DNA of 64,000 nt from Pseudomonas sp. BN411 (GTDB lineage: Bacteria; Pseudomonadota; Gammaproteobacteria; Pseudomonadales; Pseudomonadaceae): contig NZ_SSOM01000036.1 in the NCBI RefSeq assembly GCF_029871235.1, positions 62,001 to 126,000 of the forward strand, given 5' to 3'. Each line of letters begins with the position of its first letter. Positions within the stretch are counted from its first letter, which is position 1. The notes beneath the pieces were generated by a model. It was not told the origin of the DNA, did no database searches, and worked only from the letters and a program-made list of their open reading frames with translations. This document shows positions 1 to 9,924 of the stretch, in pieces. The position numbers were made by a program, and so were the translations under genes.

Positions 1-119
1 TTCCATATCACCTGATCATCAGCCGCCATGAGAGGTGGGTATTCGTCACGGCACAGTTGGCTGCGGCGATTGGCCCAGGCTGCCTAAGATCACTGGATTG
101 CACGCCAAGGACCTTCGCC

Positions 120-3100
120 GTGACCACAGCCATCCAGTCCCTGCTGATCGCCAACCGTGGCGAGATCGCCATCCGCATCGCCCGCGCCGCCGCCGAACTG
201 GGCATTCGCAGCGTCGCCGTCTACGCCGAGGACGACGACCAGTCCCTGCACCTGCGCAAGGCCGACCTCGCGGTGCCGCTGAAGGGCCGTGGCGCGGCGG
301 CCTACCTGGATGCCGGGCAGTTGGTGGAGCTGGCGCGCCAGCACGGTTGCGATGCGCTGCACCCCGGCTACGGCTTCCTCAGCGAGAACGCCGAATTCGC
401 CCGCCAGTGCGAGGCGGCCGGCATCCGCTTCGTCGGCCCTGCAGCCCAAGCGCTGGAGCTGTTCGGCGACAAGGCCCGCGCCCGCGAACTGGCCGCGCGC
501 AGCGGCCTGCCGCTGGCCGCCGGGAGCAATCGCGCCACCTCCCTGGAGGAAGCCCGCGCCCTGCTGGAAGGCGGCCCGATCATGCTCAAGGCGTTGGCGG
601 GTGGCGGCGGACGCGGCATGCGCGCGGTGCGCGAAGCCGGCGAACTGGAGCAGGCCTTCGAGCGCTGCCAGTCCGAGGCTCGCGCGGCCTTTGGCAATGG
701 CGACCTGTACGTGGAGCGGCTGATCGAGAACGCCCGGCATATCGAGGTCCAGGTGCTGGGTGACGGTGAACGGGTCACTCACCTCTGGGAACGCGACTGC
801 AGCCTGCAACGTCGCCATCAGAAGGTGATCGAGATCGCCCCGGCGCCCGATCTGGATGCCAGCCTGCGCCAGCGCATCCTCGACGCCGCTCTGACCCTGG
901 CCGGCGCCGTCGGCTATCGCGGCATCGGCACCTTCGAATTCCTGGTCGACACCGGCCGTGGCGACTTCGTGTTCATGGAGGCCAATCCGCGCATCCAGGT
1001 CGAACACTGCATCACCGAGGCGGTCACCGGCATCGACCTGGTGCAGACGCAATTGCGCCTGGCCGAAGGTTTCAACCTGGCCGAGCTGGGTTTGCTGAAG
1101 CCCGTCGCTCCGCGCGGCTTCGCCGTGCAACTGCGGATCAACCTGGAAAGCATGCAGGCCGACGGCAGTGCGCGACCGGCCGGCGGGTTGATCAGCGCCT
1201 ATGACCCCCCCAGCGGCCCCGGTATCCGTGTCGATGGCTATGGCTACGCCGGGTATGCCACCAGCCCAAGCTACGACTCGCTGTTGGCCAAGCTGATCGT
1301 CCAGGGCGATGACCTGCCGGCCGCCCTGCGCCGCGCCTACCGCGCCCTCTGCGAATTCCGCCTGGAAGGGGTGGCGAGCAACATCCACTTCCTGCAGAAC
1401 CTGCTGCGCCGCCCGGAACTGGCCGGTGGCGTGGATACCCGCTTCATCGAACGGGAAATTGGCCAACTGCTGGCCCCGCAACAGACCGCCCACCCGCACC
1501 TGTTCGTCAGCGGCACCGGCGCTGCCACGGTCGCCGGGACCGGGCAGGTGGAGGCGCCCGCCGGCTGCGTACCGCTGAACGCCCCGAGCCAAGGGGTGCT
1601 GGTGAGCCTCGATGTGCAGGAGGGCGACGCGGTCGCCGTCGGCCAGCCAGTGGCGGTGCTGGAAGCGATGAAGATGGAGTTCGTGATCAAGGCGACCCAG
1701 GGCGGCATCGTCCGCGCCCTGGCCGTAGCGCCGGGCAGCAGCCTGTTCGAAGGCGCGCCGCTGCTGTTCCTGGAACCGGCGGAAGTCGCTGGCGATGCGG
1801 TGCAGAGCGAGGAAAGCCTCGACCTCGCGCATATCCGCGCCGATCTCGCCGAAGTGCTGGAGCGCCACGCCATCACCCGTGACGAGCGCCGTCCGCAGGC
1901 CGTGGCCAGGCGGCGCAAGACCGGCCAACGCACCACCCGCGAGAACCTCGACGACCTGCTCGATGAAGGCAGTTTCATCGAGTACGGCGCCCTGGCCCTG
2001 GCCGCCCAGCGTCGGCGCCGTTCGCTGGAAGAACTGATCGAGCAGAGCCCGGCGGATGGCCTGGTGGCCGGCATCGGCACGGTGAACGCCGCCCGCTTCG
2101 GCAACGAGGCCGCGCGCTGCATGACCATCGCCTACGACTACACGGTGTTCGCCGGCACCCAGGGGGTGATGAACCACAAGAAGACCGACCGCATGCTCGG
2201 CCTCGCCGAACAATGGCGCCTGCCGCTGGTGCTGTTCGCCGAAGGCGGCGGAGGCCGGCCGGGGGATTCGGACTTCGTCGGGGTGGCGGGGCTGGACTGC
2301 CACACCTTCGTCGGCATGGCGAAGTTGTCCGGCCTGGTGCCACTGGTGGGCGTGGTGTCCGGCCGCTGCTTTGCCGGCAACGCCGCGCTGCTCGGCTGCT
2401 GCGACGTGATCATCGCGACCCGCAACGCCAGCATCGGCATGGCCGGCCCGGCGATGATCGAAGGCGGTGGCCTCGGTAGCTTCGCGCCGGAGGAAGTCGG
2501 CCCCACCAGCGTCCAGAGCCCCAACGGGGTGATCGACGTGCTGGTGGAAGACGAAGCCGAGGCCGTGCGCGTGGCACAGCAGCACCTGTCCTACTTCCAG
2601 GGTGACCTGGCGGACTGGCAGTGCGCCGACCAGCGCCTGCTGCGCCACGCCATCCCCGAGAACCGCCTGCGGGTCTATGACATCCGCGCTCTGATCGAAA
2701 CTCTGGCCGACCAAGGTTCGGTACTGGAACTGCGCCGGCAGTTCGCGCCGGGCCTGATCACCGCCTTCATCCGCATCGAAGGCAGGGCGTTCGGCCTGAT
2801 CGCCAACAACCCCATGCACCTGGGCGGCGCCATCGACGCCCAGGCCGGCGACAAGGCCGCGCGCTTCATGCAGCTGTGCGACGCCTTCGACATCCCCATG
2901 CTTTCGCTCTGCGACACCCCCGGCTTCATGGTGGGGCCGGACTCGGAGAAGCAGGCCACGGTGCGCCACGTCTCGCGCATGTTCGTCGCCGCGGCCGGCT
3001 TGTCGGTGCCGTTCTTCACCGTGGTCCTGCGCAAGGGCTACGGGTTGGGCGCCCAGGCCATGGCCGCGGGGAGCTTCCATTCGCCACTGTTCACCATCGC

Positions 3101-3389
3101 CTGGCCCAGCGGCGAGTTCGGTGCCATGGGCCTGGAGGGCGCGGTGCGCCTGGGTTACGCCAAGGAGCTGGCTGCGGTGGAGGACCCGGCCGAGCGCCAG
3201 AAGCTGTTCGACAAGATGGTTGCCAAGGCCTACCAAAACGGCAAGGCGATCAACATGGCCAGCTTCCTGGAGATCGATGCCGTGATCGACCCGCAGGAAA
3301 CCCGTGCCTGGCTGCTACGCGGGCTGAACGCCGCGCCGCGGCCGGCTCCGCGCTCCGGCAAGAAACGCCCCTTCGTCGATACCTGGTAA
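120..3389 (+). CDS. Single-chain biotin-dependent acyl-CoA carboxylase (BC-BCCP-CT fusion)
   Basis: The protein (about 1,089 aa) carries all three parts of a biotin carboxylase on one chain. The biotin carboxylase/ATP-grasp domain spans about residues 6-450, with the glycine-rich GGGGRG loop, the RDCSLQRRHQK motif and NPRIQVEH. A biotinyl carrier domain follows at about 505-575, with AMKM and the acceptor lysine at K518. A carboxyltransferase domain runs from about 590 to the end. The GTG at 120 is chosen because AAGGA lies 9 bases upstream and the BC core begins right after it; an in-frame ATG at 57 lacks support. Single-chain enzymes of this design include the long-chain acyl-CoA carboxylases of mycobacteria. 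The acyl substrate here is not deducible from sequence. The next gene follows within 16 bp. Confidence 0.85.
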   Translation: MTTAIQSLLIANRGEIAIRIARAAAELGIRSVAVYAEDDDQSLHLRKADLAVPLKGRGAAAYLDAGQLVELARQHGCDALHPGYGFLSENAEFARQCEAAGIRFVGPAAQALELFGDKARARELAARSGLPLAAGSNRATSLEEARALLEGGPIMLKALAGGGGRGMRAVREAGELEQAFERCQSEARAAFGNGDLYVERLIENARHIEVQVLGDGERVTHLWERDCSLQRRHQKVIEIAPAPDLDASLRQRILDAALTLAGAVGYRGIGTFEFLVDTGRGDFVFMEANPRIQVEHCITEAVTGIDLVQTQLRLAEGFNLAELGLLKPVAPRGFAVQLRINLESMQADGSARPAGGLISAYDPPSGPGIRVDGYGYAGYATSPSYDSLLAKLIVQGDDLPAALRRAYRALCEFRLEGVASNIHFLQNLLRRPELAGGVDTRFIEREIGQLLAPQQTAHPHLFVSGTGAATVAGTGQVEAPAGCVPLNAPSQGVLVSLDVQEGDAVAVGQPVAVLEAMKMEFVIKATQGGIVRALAVAPGSSLFEGAPLLFLEPAEVAGDAVQSEESLDLAHIRADLAEVLERHAITRDERRPQAVARRRKTGQRTTRENLDDLLDEGSFIEYGALALAAQRRRRSLEELIEQSPADGLVAGIGTVNAARFGNEAARCMTIAYDYTVFAGTQGVMNHKKTDRMLGLAEQWRLPLVLFAEGGGGRPGDSDFVGVAGLDCHTFVGMAKLSGLVPLVGVVSGRCFAGNAALLGCCDVIIATRNASIGMAGPAMIEGGGLGSFAPEEVGPTSVQSPNGVIDVLVEDEAEAVRVAQQHLSYFQGDLADWQCADQRLLRHAIPENRLRVYDIRALIETLADQGSVLELRRQFAPGLITAFIRIEGRAFGLIANNPMHLGGAIDAQAGDKAARFMQLCDAFDIPMLSLCDTPGFMVGPDSEKQATVRHVSRMFVAAAGLSVPFFTVVLRKGYGLGAQAMAAGSFHSPLFTIAWPSGEFGAMGLEGAVRLGYAKELAAVEDPAERQKLFDKMVAKAYQNGKAINMASFLEIDAVIDPQETRAWLLRGLNAAPRPAPRSGKKRPFVDTW

Positions 3390-3404
3390 GCCGTGGAGGT
3401 CACC

Positions 3405-4358
3405 ATGCCCGCTTTCGAATACCACCTGCTGCCGGTCAACGGCATCACCCTGAGTCTCTACAGCGCCGGGCCGGCCGATGGACGCCCGGTCTGGCTGTTG
3501 CACGGGTTTCCCGAGTGCTGGTACTCCTGGCGTCAGCAAGCCGAGCCTCTGGCGGCGGCCGGATATCGCGTGCTGATGCCGGAGATGCGCGGCTACGGGG
3601 AAAGCAGCGCCCCGGAGGCGATCGAAGACTACGCCCTGCTGACACTGTGCGCTGACATCCAGGCGGCGATGGACAGCCTCGGTCAGACCGAGGCCTGCGT
3701 GGTCGGCCACGACTGGGGCGCGCCGGTGGCCTGGCACCTGGCCCTGCTGGAGCCAGAACGCATCCGGGCGGTGGGCGCCATGTCGGTACCCTTCGGTGGC
3801 CGTCCCAAGCGTCCGGCCATCGAGATCATGCGCGAAGTGAATGCCGGGCGCTTCAACTACATCCTCTACTTCCAGGAACCAGGGGTGGCCGAAACGGAGC
3901 TGGATGCCGACCTGGACCGCAGCCTGCGCCTGCTGCTGAGCGACCTGGGCGACGCCGTGCTGCGCGAGAGGCCGGCCGATGCGCGAATGCTGGACGGCCT
4001 GAGCGAGTCGCCGGCCCTGCCGAACTGGTGCGATGCCGACGAGTTCGCCGTCTACCAACGCACCTTTGCCGCTCGCGGCTTTCGCGGGGCGCTGAACTGG
4101 TACCGCAATTTCACCCTGAACTGGCAGCAGACCGAGCACCTGGCAGGCCAGCAGATCCGCCAACCCACGCTGTTCATGGTCGGCGACCATGATCCGGTGG
4201 CGCGGCTGGAGGCCTACACGCTCAAGCGCATGGCCGACCTTGTGCCCCAACTGGAGCAGCATCGCCTGCCCGATTGCGGCCACTGGCTGCAGAACGAACG
4301 GCCTGAACAGGTGAACGCGCACCTGCTGGAATTTCTGACCCGGCATTACCCGGCGTAA
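3405..4358 (+). CDS. Alpha/beta hydrolase, epoxide-hydrolase type
   Basis: This 317-aa soluble alpha/beta hydrolase has the features of epoxide hydrolases. The oxyanion motif HGFP is at residues 33-36, and the nucleophile elbow GHDWG at 101-105 has Asp103 as nucleophile, where esterases have Ser. A C-terminal GHW supplies the catalytic histidine. The start is the ATG at 3405, six bases after a GGAGG; a GTG at 3393 lies before that site and is rejected. The gene follows the carboxylase by 15 bp, so the two are probably co-transcribed. Haloalkane dehalogenases share the Asp nucleophile and cannot be excluded, but the HGFPECWYSW context favours epoxide hydrolase. The natural substrate is unknown. 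Confidence 0.82.
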   Translation: MPAFEYHLLPVNGITLSLYSAGPADGRPVWLLHGFPECWYSWRQQAEPLAAAGYRVLMPEMRGYGESSAPEAIEDYALLTLCADIQAAMDSLGQTEACVVGHDWGAPVAWHLALLEPERIRAVGAMSVPFGGRPKRPAIEIMREVNAGRFNYILYFQEPGVAETELDADLDRSLRLLLSDLGDAVLRERPADARMLDGLSESPALPNWCDADEFAVYQRTFAARGFRGALNWYRNFTLNWQQTEHLAGQQIRQPTLFMVGDHDPVARLEAYTLKRMADLVPQLEQHRLPDCGHWLQNERPEQVNAHLLEFLTRHYPA

Positions 4359-4397
4359 CCGATCACACAGGCTGCTACGAACCGACTGACAGCGTGT

Positions 4398-4427
4398 TTG
4401 GGCACTGAGGGGCGCATCAGGTAAACT
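4398..4427 (+). promoter_or_regulatory. Candidate sigma70 promoter for dxs
   Basis: TTGGGC at 4398-4403 and TAAACT at 4422-4427 are separated by 18 bp. They lie in the 103-bp gap between the hydrolase and dxs and would give a leader of about 28 bases. The assignment rests on sequence match only. Confidence 0.35.
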
Positions 4428-4461
4428 TGCCCATCTTTTTTTGCCCATAACGATTAGCCTG

Positions 4462-6357
4462 ATGCCCACGACGTTCCACGAGATTCCCCGCGAACGCCCC
4501 GTCACGCCCCTGCTCGACCGCGCGGCGACGCCGGATGCGCTGCGCCGGCTTGGTGAGGCTGAGCTGGAAACCCTGGCCGACGAACTGCGCCAGTACTTGC
4601 TCTATACCGTCGGCAAGACCGGCGGCCACTTCGGCGCCGGCCTGGGCGTGGTGGAACTGACCATCGCCCTGCACTACGTCTATGACACGCCCGACGACCG
4701 GCTGGTCTGGGACGTGGGCCACCAGGCCTATCCGCACAAGATCCTCACCGGTCGCCGTGAGCAGATGGGCAGCCTGCGCCAGAAGGACGGCGTCGCCGCC
4801 TTCCCGCGCCGCGTGGAGAGCGAGTACGACACCTTCGGCGTCGGCCACTCCAGCACCTCGATCAGCGCCGCCCTGGGGATGGCCATCGCCGCCCGCATGC
4901 AGGGTTCCAATCGCAAGTCGATCGCCGTGATCGGCGACGGCGCGCTGACCGCCGGCATGGCCTTCGAGGCGCTCAACCACGCTTCGGACGTACAGGCCGA
5001 CATGCTGGTGATCCTCAACGACAACGACATGTCGATCTCGCGCAACGTCGGCGGCCTGTCCAACTACCTGGCGAAGATCCTCTCCAGCCGCACCTACGCG
5101 AGCATGCGCGAAGGCAGCAAGAAGGTGCTCTCGCGCCTGCCCGGCGCCTGGGAAATCGCCCGCCGCACCGAGGAATACGCCAAGGGCATGCTGGTTCCCG
5201 GCACCCTGTTCGAAGAGCTGGGCTGGAACTACATCGGCCCCATCGACGGCCATGACCTGCCCACCCTGGTGGCCACCCTGCGCAACATGCGCGACCTCAA
5301 GGGCCCGCAGTTCCTCCATGTGGTGACCAAGAAGGGCAAGGGCTTCGCTCCGGCCGAAGTCGACCCCATCGGCTATCACGCCATCACCAAGCTGGAGCCG
5401 ATCAACGCTCCGGCCGCCCCGAAGAAACCGTCCGGCCCGAAATACTCCAACGTGTTCGGCCAATGGCTGTGCGACATGGCCGGGCAGGACCCGCGCCTGG
5501 TGGGCATCACCCCGGCGATGAAGGAAGGCTCGGACCTAGTGGCCTTCAGCGAACGCTTCCCGGACCGCTACTTCGACGTCGCCATCGCCGAGCAGCACGC
5601 CGTGACCCTGGCGGCCGGCATGGCCTGCGACGGCGCCAAGCCGGTGGTGGCCATCTATTCCACCTTCCTCCAGCGCGGCTATGACCAGCTGATCCACGAT
5701 GTGGCGGTGCAGAACCTCGATGTGCTGTTCGCCATCGACCGCGCTGGCCTCGTGGGCGAGGACGGTCCGACCCACGCGGGCAGCTTCGATCTCTCCTACC
5801 TGCGCTGCATCCCCGGCATGCTGGTGATGACGCCGAGCGACGAAAACGAGCTGCGCCTGCTGCTGACCACCGGCCACCACTTCGAAGGTCCGGCGGCGGT
5901 GCGTTACCCGCGCGGCAGCGGCCCCAACGCCCCCATCGAGCGTGAATTGAAGCCGGTGGAAATCGGCAAGGGCGTGGTTCGCCGCCAGGGCTCCAAAGTC
6001 GCCTTGCTGGTGTTCGGCGTGCAATTGGCCGAGGCACTGCAGGTTGCCGAAGGCCTGGATGCCACCGTGGTCGACATGCGCTTCGTCAAACCCCTGGACG
6101 AAGCGCTGGTGCGCGAGCTGGCCGGCAGCCACGAGCTGCTGGTGACCATCGAGGAAAACAGTGTGATGGGTGGCGCCGGTGCCGCCGTCAGCGAATTCCT
6201 CGCCCGCGACAACCTGATCAAACCCGTGCTGCACCTGGGCCTGCCGGACTACTACGTCGAGCACGCCAAGCCGGCGGAAATGCTCGCCGAGTGCGGGCTG
6301 GATGCGGCGGGTATCGAAGCCTCGGTGCGCAAGCGGATGGCCCTGCTCGACCTCTGA
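4462..6357 (+). CDS. dxs: 1-deoxy-D-xylulose-5-phosphate synthase
   Basis: Dxs condenses pyruvate and glyceraldehyde-3-phosphate into DXP, the first step of the MEP isoprenoid pathway, and also feeds thiamine and pyridoxal synthesis. The 631-aa product matches the family length. It has the thiamine-diphosphate site (GDGALTAG, with NDND further on), the [12 protein letters not shown] segment and the C-terminal transketolase-like domain. The start at 4462 gives the usual Pseudomonas N-terminus ([13 protein letters not shown]). An upstream TTG at 4441 is rejected. No strong Shine-Dalgarno precedes 4462. In many pseudomonads dxs directly follows xseB-ispA; here the carboxylase and hydrolase occupy that place. 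Confidence 0.97.
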   Translation: MPTTFHEIPRERPVTPLLDRAATPDALRRLGEAELETLADELRQYLLYTVGKTGGHFGAGLGVVELTIALHYVYDTPDDRLVWDVGHQAYPHKILTGRREQMGSLRQKDGVAAFPRRVESEYDTFGVGHSSTSISAALGMAIAARMQGSNRKSIAVIGDGALTAGMAFEALNHASDVQADMLVILNDNDMSISRNVGGLSNYLAKILSSRTYASMREGSKKVLSRLPGAWEIARRTEEYAKGMLVPGTLFEELGWNYIGPIDGHDLPTLVATLRNMRDLKGPQFLHVVTKKGKGFAPAEVDPIGYHAITKLEPINAPAAPKKPSGPKYSNVFGQWLCDMAGQDPRLVGITPAMKEGSDLVAFSERFPDRYFDVAIAEQHAVTLAAGMACDGAKPVVAIYSTFLQRGYDQLIHDVAVQNLDVLFAIDRAGLVGEDGPTHAGSFDLSYLRCIPGMLVMTPSDENELRLLLTTGHHFEGPAAVRYPRGSGPNAPIERELKPVEIGKGVVRRQGSKVALLVFGVQLAEALQVAEGLDATVVDMRFVKPLDEALVRELAGSHELLVTIEENSVMGGAGAAVSEFLARDNLIKPVLHLGLPDYYVEHAKPAEMLAECGLDAAGIEASVRKRMALLDL

Positions 6358-6370
6358 CCTTCGCCTGAGG

Positions 6371-6497
6371 CTGTGGGGGTGAATTCATTCGCTTCCACAG
6401 CATGGGTTTCGCTTCGCTCTACCCATCCTACAAAGACAGGCCTACCCCAACGGCGAATCCGTCGTTTTGTAGGATGGGTTGAGGTACGAAACCCATC
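6371..6497. repeat. Intergenic inverted repeat (ATGGGTTTCG / CGAAACCCAT family)
   Basis: The element contains TACCCATCCTAC at 6420-6431 and its complement GTAGGATGGGT at 6469-6479. Outer arms of the ATGGGTTTCG type occur at 6402 and as a complement ending at 6497. A related element lies at 29060-29130. It sits between the convergent ends of dxs and the BtuF-like gene and may act as a bidirectional end structure. Confidence 0.6.
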
Positions 6498-6528
6498 ATC
6501 CAGGCCTGGTGGCTGTCGCCTTGTGCAG

Positions 6529-7326
6529 CTACCTTGCGGAGTCCAGTAACCGGCAGAGCTTCCCGGTCGCCGCCAGCATTTGAAAACTTGGGCGTTCCAG
6601 CCCCCGGTCCGGCACTGGCCAGACCTGCCCCCGCTTCACCGCTGTCAGTTGCGGCCAGGCCTTCCAGGCAGTGGCCTGGCTCGGCTCGCTCACCAGGATC
6701 ACCGCCGGGTCGCGCTGCATCACGGCCTCGATGCCCACCTGGGGCGCCGGCAGGGAGAGGTCAGCGAAGACGTTCTCCGCCCCGCAGACTTTCAACGCAT
6801 CGCTGACGATCTGCTTGCCGCCAAGCGTGTAGAGCGGCTTGTCCCAGACCTGGTAGAAGACCTTCAACGGCACGTCGCGATGGTGGCGTTGGCGCAGTTC
6901 CGCCAGCCCCGACTCGAAGCGCTCGGCCATCTGGCGGCCCTGTTCGGCGCGGCCGACCCGCTCACCGATCTCGGCGAAGGCATTCGCCAGTTGTTCCAGG
7001 CTCCGGGGTTCCACCACCAGTTGCGGAACCGGGAATTTCTTCAATTGTTCGCGCCCGGCCGAGCCCACGCTGTCGGGCCAGAGCAGCACCAGATCGGGCT
7101 TGAGGGCGAGCAGGCTTTCCGGCTGCAGCTGCCCGTAGCGCCCCACGGACGGCAGACCGGCGAGGCTGGCCGGGCGCTCGCCACCATCGAGCACGCCCAC
7201 CAGCAGGTCGCCGGCGCCGAGGTCGAGCATGATTTCAGTCAGGGAGGGTGCCAGGCTGACGACTCGCAGCTGCGCCGTGGCGGGCAGCGCCAGGCACAGC
7301 AGCAGGAAGGCGAGCAGCCGGCGCAT
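6529..7326 (-). CDS. BtuF-like periplasmic metal-chelate/cobalamin-binding protein
   Basis: This 265-aa protein belongs to the helical-backbone metal receptor family (BtuF/FhuD type). It has an N-terminal signal peptide (about residues 1-18, ending in ATA) followed by the RVVSLAPSLTEIMLDLG opening typical of BtuF. It would capture a corrinoid or ferric chelate in the periplasm for an ABC importer, but no importer genes adjoin it. The start at 7326 shares one base with the stop of the upstream membrane protein gene (TGATG). It is the third gene of a ribA-led operon, so a link to riboflavin or B12 supply is plausible but unproven. Family assignment is firm; the ligand is not. Confidence 0.78.
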   Translation of the reverse strand: MRRLLAFLLLCLALPATAQLRVVSLAPSLTEIMLDLGAGDLLVGVLDGGERPASLAGLPSVGRYGQLQPESLLALKPDLVLLWPDSVGSAGREQLKKFPVPQLVVEPRSLEQLANAFAEIGERVGRAEQGRQMAERFESGLAELRQRHHRDVPLKVFYQVWDKPLYTLGGKQIVSDALKVCGAENVFADLSLPAPQVGIEAVMQRDPAVILVSEPSQATAWKAWPQLTAVKRGQVWPVPDRGLERPSFQMLAATGKLCRLLDSAR

Positions 7327-7745
7327 CAGCCGAGTTGGCGGGGGATTCGGTAAAGGTAGAGCAGTACCAGGCTGCTCATGGCCAGGAGGAACAGCGCCAC
7401 GGTATTGAGTCCGACCAGCACCGCCAGGGCGGCGATCCAGGCTGGCAGGCCGGCGGCGAGGAAGCCCTTGTTGCGACGGCGGGTCAGTTCCTGCCAGGCA
7501 CCGGGCTCCTCGGCACGACCGAGGGAGGCCTCGGTGGCTACGAGGGCGCGCTTGTAGGCGGAAAACATCGGCAGGCTGAGGAACAGCGAAACCAGGGCGG
7601 CAATGAAGATCGGCATCTGCAATACCGGCAGCACCGGCTCCCCATCGCCGAACAGGTAACCCATGATGAACAGCGGCACCAGCGTGAAACCCACCTGGCG
7701 CCACCAGGTCATGGCCAACCGGCGACGGACTTCCTTGCGGGTCAC
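7326..7745 (-). CDS. Small four-helix membrane protein of unknown function
   Basis: The 139-aa protein has a short basic N-terminus and about four hydrophobic segments (about residues 15-33, 44-63, 92-112 and 114-134). A charged loop separates the second and third. No catalytic motif is recognisable. It starts with GTG at 7745, which overlaps the ribA stop by four bases, and it overlaps the BtuF-like gene at its end. The three genes are therefore translationally coupled. Conserved hypothetical genes occupy the same place between dxs and ribA in P. aeruginosa. I cannot assign a function. Confidence 0.7.
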   Translation of the reverse strand: MTRKEVRRRLAMTWWRQVGFTLVPLFIMGYLFGDGEPVLPVLQMPIFIAALVSLFLSLPMFSAYKRALVATEASLGRAEEPGAWQELTRRRNKGFLAAGLPAWIAALAVLVGLNTVALFLLAMSSLVLLYLYRIPRQLG

Positions 7746-8356
7746 GATTCGGATTCCGCCTGATGCAGGTTACCGAGCATGTGACCGAGCTTGCCGGCCT
7801 TGGTAGCCAGGTATTTGCGGTTGTGCTTGTTCAGGCCGGTCTGCAGCGGTACGCGCTCGGCGACCTTGAGACCGTAGCTTTCCAGTGCCTTCACCTTGCG
7901 CGGGTTGTTGGTCATCAGCTTGACCGCGCAGATGCCCAGGTGCTCCAGCATCGGCTGGCACATGGCGTAGTCACGCTGGTCAGCACCGAAGCCCAGACGC
8001 TCGTTGGCTTCCACGGTGTCGGCACCGGCGTCTTGCAGCTCATAGGCGCGGATCTTGTTCAGAAGACCAATGCCACGGCCTTCCTGGCGCAGGTAGAGCA
8101 GCACACCGCTACCGGCTTCGGCGATGGCACGCAGCGCCGCTTCCAGCTGGAATCCGCAGTCGCAGCGCAGGCTGAACAGGGCGTCGCCGGTGAGGCACTC
8201 GGAATGCAGACGACCCAGGACGGGTTCGCCACTGGCCACATCGCCCAAGGTCAGGGCGACGTGTTCCTTGCCGCTGGCCTCATCAAGAAAGCCGTGCATG
8301 GTGAACACGCCGAACGGGGTGGGCAGCTGGGAGGCGGCGACGAAAACGACAGACAC
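7742..8356 (-). CDS. ribA: GTP cyclohydrolase II
   Basis: RibA opens GTP to the 2,5-diamino-6-ribosylamino-pyrimidinone phosphate, committing GTP to riboflavin synthesis. The 204-aa protein is a stand-alone enzyme. The three zinc-binding cysteines are present in HSEC...CDCG (C54, C65, C67), as is the [10 protein letters not shown] segment. The start is the GTG at 8356: AGGAG lies 8 bases upstream and the [10 protein letters not shown]-terminus matches the family. It heads a three-gene unit separate from the main rib operon. The separate ribBA gene lacks these zinc ligands, so this is the only functional GTP cyclohydrolase II visible in the window. Confidence 0.96.
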   Translation of the reverse strand: MSVVFVAASQLPTPFGVFTMHGFLDEASGKEHVALTLGDVASGEPVLGRLHSECLTGDALFSLRCDCGFQLEAALRAIAEAGSGVLLYLRQEGRGIGLLNKIRAYELQDAGADTVEANERLGFGADQRDYAMCQPMLEHLGICAVKLMTNNPRKVKALESYGLKVAERVPLQTGLNKHNRKYLATKAGKLGHMLGNLHQAESES

Positions 8357-8464
8357 CGTGTAGCTCCTGGAAATTGGCAAGGCCGGCATTGTAGCAGCAG
8401 CGCTAACCGGCACGTCAGATTGAATAGTTGGGGATAAGTATCGAATGGCTCGAAGCACGCGGCC

Positions 8465-9136
8465 TCAGAACTTGGACTCCAGCATCAGCACGCCCTGCTC
8501 CTCGCGCCAGCGCACGCGGTTGAGGAAGCTCATGCCCAGCAGCACCTCCACCGGCGCCTCGCCTTCGATTACCGCGCCTTCCACGCCCAGCACTTCGAGG
8601 CTGCCGACCTTGATGCGATCGAATTTCACCCGCCAGGCGTTGACCGTTCCACTGGCGGTGCTGGCCTTCATCGGCAGCCCCTTCACCCGGTAGTCGATGC
8701 CCAGGCGGCGGGCCTGGCCCTCGTTCATGGCGACGCTGGTAGCCCCGGTATCCACGAGGAATTGCACCGGGTGGCCCTCGATGGAACCAGCGACCTGGTA
8801 GTGCCCGTTATTGCCCCGGGCGATGCTCAGCTGGGCCTTCTGCGGTGACGCCGGGGTGCCGGGGCTGTCCCCGCTGCCGGCCGGGTTGTACTCACGGCTG
8901 AGGCCGTAGCTGCGTTCGACGCCGTCGACCCGAAGCACCGCGCCCTTGCTGTCGGCGCTGATCACCTGGACGCCACCGGGGCCGGTCTGCCCGACTTTCA
9001 CCAGCTTGCGCTGGCCGTCGACGTTGATCACTGCGGCACCGGGGAACAGGCCGACCACCTGCACCTGGGTGGCTGCAGCGAACAGCGGAGCCAGCGTCAG
9101 CAGGCAGGCGGCGATACGCAGGTCAGGGCGTGACAT
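8465..9136 (-). CDS. Retropepsin-like periplasmic aspartic protease (clan AA, TIGR02281 type)
   Basis: The 223-aa protein has a signal peptide (residues 1-22), then a short beta-rich region and a proline/serine-rich linker near residue 90. The C-terminal retropepsin-like domain carries the single catalytic motif FLVDTGAT (D129) and a downstream LLGMSFL flap-like segment. Such proteins are expected to work as dimers, each giving one aspartate. The start at 9136 lies inside the last codons of the upstream solute-binding gene (14-bp overlap). The target is unknown. Confidence 0.8.
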   Translation of the reverse strand: MSRPDLRIAACLLTLAPLFAAATQVQVVGLFPGAAVINVDGQRKLVKVGQTGPGGVQVISADSKGAVLRVDGVERSYGLSREYNPAGSGDSPGTPASPQKAQLSIARGNNGHYQVAGSIEGHPVQFLVDTGATSVAMNEGQARRLGIDYRVKGLPMKASTASGTVNAWRVKFDRIKVGSLEVLGVEGAVIEGEAPVEVLLGMSFLNRVRWREEQGVLMLESKF

Positions 9137-9878
9137 TGGGTTTCTCCAGTTCCTTGTCGAAGGCATACGGCTGCTTCCAGCGTTTGAACAGCGGCGGCAA
9201 CTCACCGCTGGCCACCAGGTCCGTCATGCGGCGGTCGAAGATGTCCGCCAGGCGGCGACCGCGCGGCGTATCGGCGAAGCCCAGGTAGAGCGGCAAGCGC
9301 ACCATCGGAGTGATGCGGTAGCGGCTGCGGTCGGTGGCGGTGTCCAGCACGTCTTCCACCTCGGTACGGGCATCGATGTAGAAGTCCACATGGCCCAGTT
9401 CGAGCATCGAGAGGACGCCGCTACGCCGCTGGATTTCCGTGAAGTGCTTCAGGTTCGGCAGGTGGTCCTGATAGTCGTAACCGCGAATCCAGGCCAAGCG
9501 GTACTGGCCGAGGGTAGCCAGGGTGGGAACGGGCGTGGAGGTCAGCGAAAGCGCGCTGACCTGGTCGGCATCGTAATGCCATCTCGGATAGTAGGCGCCG
9601 TCGACTTCGTTGCGGTAGGAGCCGACCCAGGCGTCGGCCTCACCTCGCTGCACCAGGCCGATGGAGCGGGTATAGGGCACGATGTGGATCTTCAGCTGGA
9701 TGCCTTCAGGCTCGTAGACCCGCCGCAGGATGTCCCATCCGAGTCCGGTGCCATCGGCTTCGGTGTGCTCGGGCCAGACGTCGCTGGCGAGATGGATTTC
9801 ATTATCCGGGAACGGCGCCGCCCAGGCCGCCGGCAGCAGCAGGCAGCCGATCAGGAACTTCAGTAACCAGCTCCGCAT
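9123..9878 (-). CDS. Periplasmic solute-binding protein, amino-acid type (SBP_bac_3)
   Basis: The 251-aa product has a signal peptide ending at AWA (residue about 20). It then shows the periplasmic type II binding fold seen in polar amino acid ABC systems (DVWPEHTEADGTGLGWDIL near the N-terminus). No permease or ATPase gene is adjacent, so it may be an orphan receptor or a signalling sensor. The start at 9878 is preceded by GGAGG at about 11 bases. It overlaps the following protease gene by 14 bp and lies 46 bp after pgpA. The ligand cannot be inferred. Confidence 0.75.
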   Translation of the reverse strand: MRSWLLKFLIGCLLLPAAWAAPFPDNEIHLASDVWPEHTEADGTGLGWDILRRVYEPEGIQLKIHIVPYTRSIGLVQRGEADAWVGSYRNEVDGAYYPRWHYDADQVSALSLTSTPVPTLATLGQYRLAWIRGYDYQDHLPNLKHFTEIQRRSGVLSMLELGHVDFYIDARTEVEDVLDTATDRSRYRITPMVRLPLYLGFADTPRGRRLADIFDRRMTDLVASGELPPLFKRWKQPYAFDKELEKPNVTP

Positions 9879-9924
9879 CACGCATCCCTCCACCAGCCCT
9901 TCGCCATTGCGGGTCCAACCAAGA

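Noticed and set aside
90-3236. 1,048-codon minus-strand frame
   Set aside because: It is antisense to the carboxylase, whose domains and motifs are complete; no family signal in the reverse frame.
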